Assembly: GCA_003049465.1 (NCBI GenBank)
Contig: PYSS01000083.1
Span: 62,001 to 126,000, forward strand
Direction: 5' to 3'
DNA: 64,000 bases
DNA from: Magnaporthiopsis rhizophila
Lineage: Eukaryota > Ascomycota > Sordariomycetes > Magnaporthales > Magnaporthaceae
The notes under the pieces are model-generated. The model did no database searches and was not told the origin of the DNA. It saw nothing but the letters and a program-made list of their open reading frames with translations. This document shows, piece by piece, positions 56,959 to 64,000 of this stretch; position 1 is the stretch's first letter; each line of letters starts with the position of its first letter. A program made the position numbers and the translations under genes.

Positions 56959-59900
56959 ATGAACCACGACCGGGAGACGATCGCCGGCGAGGGATCGTCC
57001 CGCCAGAATGGCGGCCGTGGTCTGTATCGGCTCAATTCCAATCTCAGCAGCGCCAGCGTCTTCGAAGATGTCGAAATGGCGCAGGACGAGGTAGGCTTGC
57101 TCGGACCTTTCCAGACCCCTCGCAGATGCACCTGCCCGCACCAGACATCTGTAGCGGTTGATGCGATGTGCGCGCGCCCGCAAGCGACACCTGGATGCCG
57201 GCTGATGCCCCTTGCCGTGATTGGCCGTCGCCCTCCATGTAGCTCTATTCTGGCCCTGTGGCCGAGAGCCTTCCGACTAGCATCTCTGCCTTTGCCCACC
57301 GTCGATCGCGCGCCGACTCGGTCACCAGCTTCGCCTTCTATCAAGATGAGGAGGAAGTGCTCCAGCCCGACCAGGTGATGGCCGACGGCGCGGCCGACGC
57401 CGAGGATCTGGACGAGATTCCTTTCCGCCCCGAAGCCGATGAAGAGGAGGACTCGACCGACCTCGAGCGCCATGCCGCCCAAGACGACTATGTACTACAC
57501 CGCCGGTCTTCGACACAATCGCGCTCTTCGGTCCACTCGAGACTGTTCCGCCGAGATAGTGCCATGACCGAAGGGAGCACGTATGGTGTGGGGCGCCACA
57601 GCCAGAAGCTCTATGTGGCCAGCGAAGACCTTACCATCGTTGTGGCCGGGTTTCAGACGAGCCCGCTGGGCATGGCTGTCTACGTCTTGATTTGCTTCGC
57701 CACCCTCGGCCTAGGCTGGTTGCTGTTCCGCTGGCTACCAAAGTGGTACGTCAAGGTCCTGGGCCGATCATCGCCGCTCCGCGAGTGCCAGTGGGTCGTC
57801 ATCGAGAACCAATGGGGTGAGATGACCATCATGGATGTCAAGAGTCGCCCCTACGGCCGGCCCTTGTCAACCGTCTTCGGCCAGCCGGGGAAACTCTCGT
57901 CGTATGCGCTCGAGGACGACTCCGACCCGATCATGACTGAGCTGCGCGTTTTGGACTACCGCTACATCCGCTTCTACTTCCAGCCTCTCCGGGACAAGTT
58001 CCTTCTCTGCAATGGCTGGAAGGACCCCAACTGGACCGATGTGCGCGCCATCCGCTCGGGCATCGACAGCGAGGAGAAGAGCCATCGCGACATCGTGTTT
58101 GGTGCCAATCTGATAGACATTGAGCAGAAGTCCGTCTTCCGTCTGCTGGTCGATGAGGTCTTTCATCCCTTTTATGTCTTCCAGATTGCCAGCCTGGTGC
58201 TCTGGGCCGCAGACGAATACTACTACTATGCCATTGCCATCTTCGTCATGTCCTTGGGCAGCATTGTGGCGACTCTAGTCGAAACACGGGCGACTATGCG
58301 CCGGCTGCGCGAGATCTCCCGGTTCGAGTGTGACGTGCGCGTCCTACGGAACGGCTTCTGGCGGTACATCGCTTCTGGAGAGCTCATCCCAGGAGACATT
58401 TACGAGATCAGCGATCCAAATCTGGCCCAGTTTCCTGCCGACAGCCTGCTGCTCGGTGGAGACTGCATTGTCAACGAAAGTATGCTGACGGGCGAGTCCG
58501 TCCCCGTGTCCAAGATACCGGCGACGGATGAGACGCTGCGCCACCTCGACTTGGCGGCTGCCACCCTGCCACCTGAGCTGGCGCGCCACTTCCTCTTCTC
58601 CGGCACCAAGGTGATCCGTGCCAGACGGCCTCCCGGTGAGAGTGAGGCTGTTGCGCTCGCCATGGTTGTCCGCACTGGGTTCAACACGACGAAGGGGTCG
58701 CTCGTCCGGTCCATGCTCTTTCCCAAACCCTCGGGATTCAAATTTTACCGCGACTCGTTCCGGTACATATCCGTCATGGGCTGTGTTGCTCTTTTCGGCT
58801 TTGTGGCCTCCTTCATCAACTTCCTCCGCCTCGGTATAGACTGGAAGCTCATCATCGTGCGCGCGTTGGATCTGATCACCATCGTCGTCCCGCCTGCCCT
58901 CCCAGCCACGCTCCAGATTGGGACCAACTTTGCTCTCAGCCGGCTCAAGGCGAAGAAGATTTTCTGCATCAGTCCCCAACGTGTCAATGTCGGTGGGAAG
59001 CTCGACATTATGTGCTTCGACAAGACGGGCACGCTGACGGAGGAGGGCCTTGATATCCTGGGTGTCAGGGTCGTGGTCTCCAAAAATGGCACCAAACAGC
59101 TCTCTCCCGCCCTGTCGGATCCAAATCTGCTTGCAGAGGCCGATTCTGGCACTGCCAACGCTCGCGCCCAGGACGCTGTAGACAACCGCAAGGCTGCTCT
59201 GTTCACTATGGCTACCTGCCACTCACTTCGGTCGGTGGACGGAGAGCTGGTGGGTGACCCGCTTGATCTCAAAATGTTCGAGTTCACACGCTGGTCTTTT
59301 GATGAGGGCGACCAGGGTGATGAGGCGGGTGGGGATCCCGGGAGTCTGTCTCCGTCTACCGCCCGTCCCCCCCTTGAGATGAAGCACAAGCTGGATTGGA
59401 AGGACCCTAGTGGAAATTTGGTGTCTTTCCAGCTGGGTGTCCTAAAGTCTTTCGAGTTTGTGTCGCAGCTCCGCAGGGCGAGCGTCATCGTCAAGACTTT
59501 TGGCCACCAGAGCGGCGATATCTACGTCAAAGGAGCACCAGAGTGCATGAAGGATATCTGCAGGCCTGAGAGCTTCCCGGCGGACTACGACGAGCTCCTG
59601 TCGTACTACACCCATAAGGGCTACCGTGTGATTGGGTGTGCAACCAAGCACATCAAGAGGCTCAACTGGGTCAAGGCACAGAAGATGAGGCGCGACGAGG
59701 TCGAGTCCGGGCTAGACTTTGCGGGCTTCATCATCTTCGAGAACAAACTCAAGCCAACCACGAAGGCCGTCCTTGACGAGCTGAGGCGGTCGCAAATTGG
59801 GACCGTCATGGTGACAGGGGACAACATCTTGACGGCTATCAGCGTCGCAAGGGAGTGCAACCTCATTCACAAGACGGCGCCGTGCTTCATTCCAAGGTTT

Positions 59901-61432
59901 GTGGATGGTCACTCGAGGGATCCGAACTCTCGGCTCCAGTGGGAAAGCATCGACAACCAACTCTATCAGCTGAACGAGCAGACGCTGCTGCCCCTGCCTC
60001 CACCACCTGATGCGGACGCGTCCAATCCCTACGAGATTGCAAACATCCGCGAGTACTCGCTCGCGGTGAGCGGCGAAGTATTTCGCTGGATTGTGGACTA
60101 TGCTCGTCCCGAATTACTCCATCGCGTAAGTTGCAGGAAGTGCGAGTGTCTTCGACTCTGTTGGTAATCTTTGATTGGCAAAAACTGACGATTTATAGAT
60201 GCTCGTATGTGGCAAGGTGTTTGCACGCATGTCGCCAGATGAGAAGCACGAGCTCGTCGAGAAACTTCAGAGCATAGATTACTGCTGCGGCTTCTGCGGC
60301 GACGGCGCCAACGACTGTGGTGCCCTCAAGGCTGCAGACGTCGGCATATCGCTCTCCGAGGCCGAGGCTTCTGTGGCTGCGCCGTTCACGTCGAGAGTCT
60401 TTGACATCAGATGCGTGCCCGAGGTTATCAAAGAAGGACGCGCATCGCTTGTGACAAGCTTCAGCTGCTTCAAGTACATGAGTCTTTACTCGGCCATACA
60501 GTTTACGTCAGTCAGCTTCTTGTACGCGTCGGCTTCGAACCTCGGAGATTTCCAGGTATGTGAATCATCAACGTCGATGAGCAGGAGGCGGAGAAGACGC
60601 AACATAGAGCGCAGGAGCGGTAGCTGACAAATTCCTTGCGACAGTTCCTATACATCGATCTCGCTCTCATCTTGCCTATTGCCATCTTCAGTAAGTGTTT
60701 GTATCATGGGCGTTGCGAAAGAATGAAACGAAGCTCAACGGTGGCTAACTGCGATGTAGTGAGCTGGGCTGGGCCGTATCCTCAGCTGTGCAGCAAGAGG
60801 CCCACGGCCAACCTGGTGTCTCGAAAGGTCCTGACGCCGCTTCTGGGCCAGATGTGCATCTGCATCCTGATCCAGGGCCTCGCCTTTTTCGCCGTGCGGG
60901 AGAAGCCTTGGTTTATACCACCCAAGGTGCATCACGACAAGTCCAACATCAAAAATTCGGAAAACACGACGCTGTTTCTCGTGTCGTGTTTCGAATACAT
61001 ACTTGCTGGCGTGGTTCTCAATGCTGGACGGCCGTTTAGGGAGGACATGTTGAAGAATTGTGAGTGACGACGTCCCTAGCACCGGTGGCAGCCAAGCAGC
61101 CATGGAAACGCCTGCTATAAACTAACACTAACATCAACAACCTAGGGCCATTCGTCGCGACGATATCCATCGCATGGCTCGTTACTGCGTACATGGTGCT
61201 CGTGCCAGCGCACTGGGTCGAGAAGCTGATGCAGCTCACCGCAATCAGCTGGGACTTCAAGCTCACCCTCATCGGTCTTGGGTACGTCTACCTGGCCGTG
61301 GCGTGGGCGGGAGAGCATTATGTGTTCAACAGGTTGGCCGCCGTAATCGGGCGGGCGACGCAGGTTGCGACGGGCAAATCCAACAAGAAAAGGAAGCAGT
61401 ACAAGGCCATCAAGGAGCGGATGAGGTTCTGA
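56959..61432 (+). CDS. YPK9: P5B-type ATPase (vacuolar, Ypk9/ATP13A2 family)
   Basis: Exons 56959-57090, 57243-60125, 60199-60555, 60645-60690, 60760-61059 and 61146-61432; 1334 residues. The phosphorylated Asp637 is in the DKTGTLTEEGLD motif, the actuator has MLTGESVPV, the hinge has GDGANDCGALKAADVG, and M4 carries PPALP, which marks P5B rather than P5A (PPELP). P5B pumps export polyamines from the late endosome/vacuole lumen and affect metal tolerance. The N-terminus is acidic and disordered, followed by the P5-type membrane-inserted Ma region (YVLICFATLGLGWLLFRW). Intron phases were checked by length and all rebuild conserved transmembrane sequence. The C-terminal cytosolic tail is Lys/Arg-rich. 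Confidence 0.94.
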
Positions 61433-61992
61433 CATGGCGGCGGCGGCGGCTTATCGTTCGTGCCTGGCAGGCCGACGGTATAGGTTGGAGCGTACGAGGT
61501 AGATGGAATTGAATAGCAGGCATGGTGCGTGCTGTGTGGTATTAGCATTGCTCGCACAGATATATCATGGCGCTATACTTGGTGGGCGCATCAAGTAGAT
61601 CAAGGCGATAACCGGAAACGAATTCCAATCCTTCATCTAAATCATTTTTGCCTACGTATAGCATTGGGAACTGATTCCTGCATTCTTTTTGCCCTGTCGT
61701 GGACGAGCCTTGATACGAACGAGTCGATTGCAGTGCTGCTTTGTATGATGTAACCACGAGATGCAGTGCATGAAGCCTGCAGGCTGTCTAGTCCGCTTTG
61801 AGCTCCTGCTTGGACCGCAGGGATCGGAAACACAATCGAGACAAGAGCGGTATTTGAACTGAAATCCCAAGGGAACTTCATCCGCGTATACGCTCTTCAA
61901 TTATTTCAAGCTCGAGTAGTAGCGAAGTCCAAACCACTGGGAATATCATCTACTGCTGCACGTAACTTGTCTGCTCCCTTGCTAACGTCGAG
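61433..61992. other. intergenic between P5B ATPase and methyltransferase genes
   Basis: 3' UTR of the ATPase and the promoter of the next gene. Nothing else seen. Confidence 0.6.
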
Positions 61993-63380
61993 ATGAATTA
62001 CGGTAAGCCTGGTTTGTCACTTAATAGACCGTGTGCAACAGCAACAAACCCTGGATGGAGTCTTCACCACAGCTAACCCAGAGAAAAAAAAAAAAATAAG
62101 ACTGGATCCTGGACGGCGGCTACCTCCCCCACGCAGTGATCCGCGTCGGCATCCGGCGGCAGCTCGCGGACCGGCTGGCGACGCTCCGCACGGGGTCCGC
62201 GACGGCCGACTGCGAGCGCAAGATGGGCTTCATCGCGCGGCTGCGGGAGCGGCCCATCGCGGTCGAGACGGCGACGGCCAACGCGCAGCACTATGAGGTC
62301 GGCACGGGCGTGCTGGCCGCGTGCCTGGGTCCGCGCATGAAGTACTCGAGTTGCCTGTACCCCAAGGGCGGCGAGACGCTCGCACAGGCCGAGGTGGCCA
62401 TGCTCCGGACCTACGTCGATAAGGCGGGGCTGGCTGACGGGATGGAGATTCTGGATCTCGGGTGAGCCTTTTTTTTTTTTTTTGGGGTGGATTTTCCTTC
62501 CAGGAAGAAGACAGGCTTGCTCACAAACCGCGGGCGGACCAGGTGCGGCTGGGGCTCTGGAGCGCTCTACTTCGCCGAGGTGCTCCCCGGCGCCCGGATC
62601 ACGGCGTTTTCCAACTCGCGGACGCAAAAGGACTACATAGACGCCAAGGCGGCGGAAAAGGGGCTCACGAACCTGACCGTCATCACGGGCGACGTGGCCG
62701 ACTACGAGTTTGAACACGACAAGTTTGACCGCGTCGTTTCGATCGAGGTAACGCATGATTTAATCCTTACTCCTCAACCGCTAGAATGTTTTGTTCAGAA
62801 GGAAATGAAAAGAACTGACAATGCCACCCAAACACAGATGTTCGAACACATGAAAAACTACGAGCTGCTCATGGCCAAGATCTCGCGCGCCCTCAAGCCC
62901 GGCGGCAAGCTGTTCGTCCACATCTTTGCCCACAGGGACAGCCCCTACGACTACGAGGAGGGCTGGATGACGACGCACTTCTTCACGGGCGGCACCATGC
63001 CGAGCGCCGACCTGCTGCTGTACTTTCAGCGGCACCTCAAGATCGAGACGCAGTGGTGGGTGAACGGCAACCACTACTCCAGGACTTGCGAGGTGAGTTT
63101 TGTTCCCTTGATCCCTTGTCACACGTGCATTCACATTCACACACTTGGTTTTGCTTCTAACACACCACACCACCTGTAGGACTGGTTGACAAAGATGACG
63201 GCCAACAAGAAGGAAATCTGGCCTCATCTGTGCGAGACGTACGGGGAGAAGGACGCGGCGACCTGGTACAACCGGTGGCAGATCTTCTACATGGCCTGCT
63301 CGGAGCTCTTTGCATATGACGGCGGGGACACATGGGGCGTCGCCCACTACCTGTTTGAGAAGCCCGGTGGTGATTCGTAG
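61993..63380 (+). CDS. cyclopropane-fatty-acid-synthase-like SAM methyltransferase
   Basis: Five exons: 61993-62002, 62101-62461, 62543-62747, 62838-63092 and 63180-63380; 343 residues. The ten-base first exon gives MNYD and joins to WILDGGYLPHAVIRVGIRRQL, the family's usual start; the branch GCTAAC lies 20 bp before the acceptor. Motif I, DLGCGWGS, is rebuilt across intron 2 and binds SAM. Further family blocks are SSCLYPKGGETLAQAE, SIEMFEHMKNYELL and GGKLFVHIFAHRDSPYDYE. The family includes bacterial cyclopropane fatty acid synthases and plant coclaurine N-methyltransferases. The eukaryotic short forms resemble the latter, so the substrate is open (lipid or amine). No signal peptide is visible. 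Confidence 0.85.
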
Positions 63381-63568
63381 CATTTGAGCAAGCCTGGTTC
63401 TTCCTGACAGAACCTGGACGCCCGCCTCCGTAGTATATACAGAGCCTCCATCATCCCATATACCCTCATCCCCTCTCTCTGCCGAGACCCCAAGGGTGAA
63501 GCGGTTGGTCGTGTCGGTGCTGGTCGAGTTCCGCCGTAGTCCTCCATCTAGGCAGTCCAATAGAGCAT

Positions 63569-63923
63569 TCAGTGGTCCCACGGATGCTTCCAGCCCATGA
63601 GCGCAGGGCCTGCAGCGATCGGAAGAGTTAGTAAGAGGAGCTAGGTAGCCGACTGCTACGATCGAGGGGCGCCGTGGTGGATGCCTCAGCAACGTCGAAT
63701 TGGATTGTTTGGCCGTACCGTCCTTCTTTGCCCTGTACATCAGCTGCACCGACGACGCATAGAGCGAGTTAGCACGGATCAAGGACCAAGAGGAGAACTC
63801 TAGCTTCATTGAAGGGGCACATACGAAGAACCACATGCTTGCGCCCAGCGCCGTGCCGACAAATCGGTAGACCGGGGGAGCCCGGTACATGCCGCCCTTG
63901 GGCGGGAGTTGAGGGCCAGCCAT
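63569..63923 (-). CDS. complex I NDUFB2-like accessory subunit
   Basis: Exons 63923-63825, 63743-63719 and 63609-63569 on the minus strand; 54 residues. The protein has a short basic N-terminus (MAGPQLPPKGGMYRAPPVYR), one membrane segment (FVGTALGASMWFFLMYRA) and the tail KKDGPALMGWKHPWDH. The MWFxLYRAKxDGPxxMGWxHPWD pattern matches the plant and fungal NDUFB2-like subunit of mitochondrial NADH dehydrogenase. The 25-nt middle exon was placed by phase and that match. It converges on the methyltransferase gene with 188 bp between stop codons. Because the family is small, homology is judged on few residues. Confidence 0.72.
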
Positions 63924-64000
63924 GGCGGGCAGTGTTGGTTGCTTTTGTTCGGTTCTCGAGGCGATCTCGGTCGTGCCGGCCGGGGGTCTCGAAGGTGGGA

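Overview
This is a nuclear segment of a filamentous ascomycete (Pezizomycotina, most probably Sordariomycetes). The signs are short spliceosomal introns with GTRNGT donors and CTAAC/CTGAC branch sites, GC-rich third codon positions, a HET-domain gene, a fungal F-box gene, an intradiol dioxygenase, a class V myosin and a vacuolar P5B ATPase. I resolved 17 intact or window-truncated protein genes and one clear pseudogene. Exon joins come from splice signals plus family consensus; phases were checked by exon length.

Left part (1-15 kb): the C-terminal half of an MFS transporter whose upstream loop is a long Ser/Ala/Pro/Gly repeat (1-2700); Elongator subunit Elp6 (3571-4706); ribosomal protein eL37 (5159-5854, minus); a 3.7-kb gene-free stretch holding a ~75-bp satellite with near-palindromic sites; an intradiol dioxygenase (9597-10712) followed by two perfect hairpins; and a large F-box protein with poly-Gln and Asp/Ser tracts (11248-14913, minus).

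Middle part (15-33 kb) is gene-poor and accessory in character: long intergenic stretches, homopolymers and short tandem repeats, one HET-domain gene (20779-22889), a decayed aminoglycoside-phosphotransferase-like gene (24221-25217, minus) and a small fungal ORFan-like gene (29526-30037).

Right part (33-64 kb) is mainly a conserved housekeeping block: ribosomal protein eS1, a Rab18-type GTPase, an ABHD11/Imo32-type mitochondrial hydrolase, adenylate kinase 6/Fap7, class V myosin, phosphoglycerate dehydrogenase, NAP1, a P5B ATPase of the Ypk9/ATP13A2 type, a cyclopropane-synthase-like methyltransferase and a complex I NDUFB2-like subunit. The genes do not form one pathway. Functional themes are translation (eL37, eS1, Elp6 for tRNA modification, Fap7 for 40S maturation), membrane traffic (Rab18, myosin V), mitochondria (Imo32-like, NDUFB2-like) and metabolism (serine synthesis, aromatic ring cleavage).

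No new multi-gene system is evident. The most interesting unexplained structures are the palindrome-bearing satellite at 7.3-8.6 kb, a 13-bp inverted repeat enclosing two hairpins inside an eL37 intron, twin perfect hairpins after the dioxygenase gene, and a 10-bp element shared at the same distance upstream of both ribosomal protein genes.
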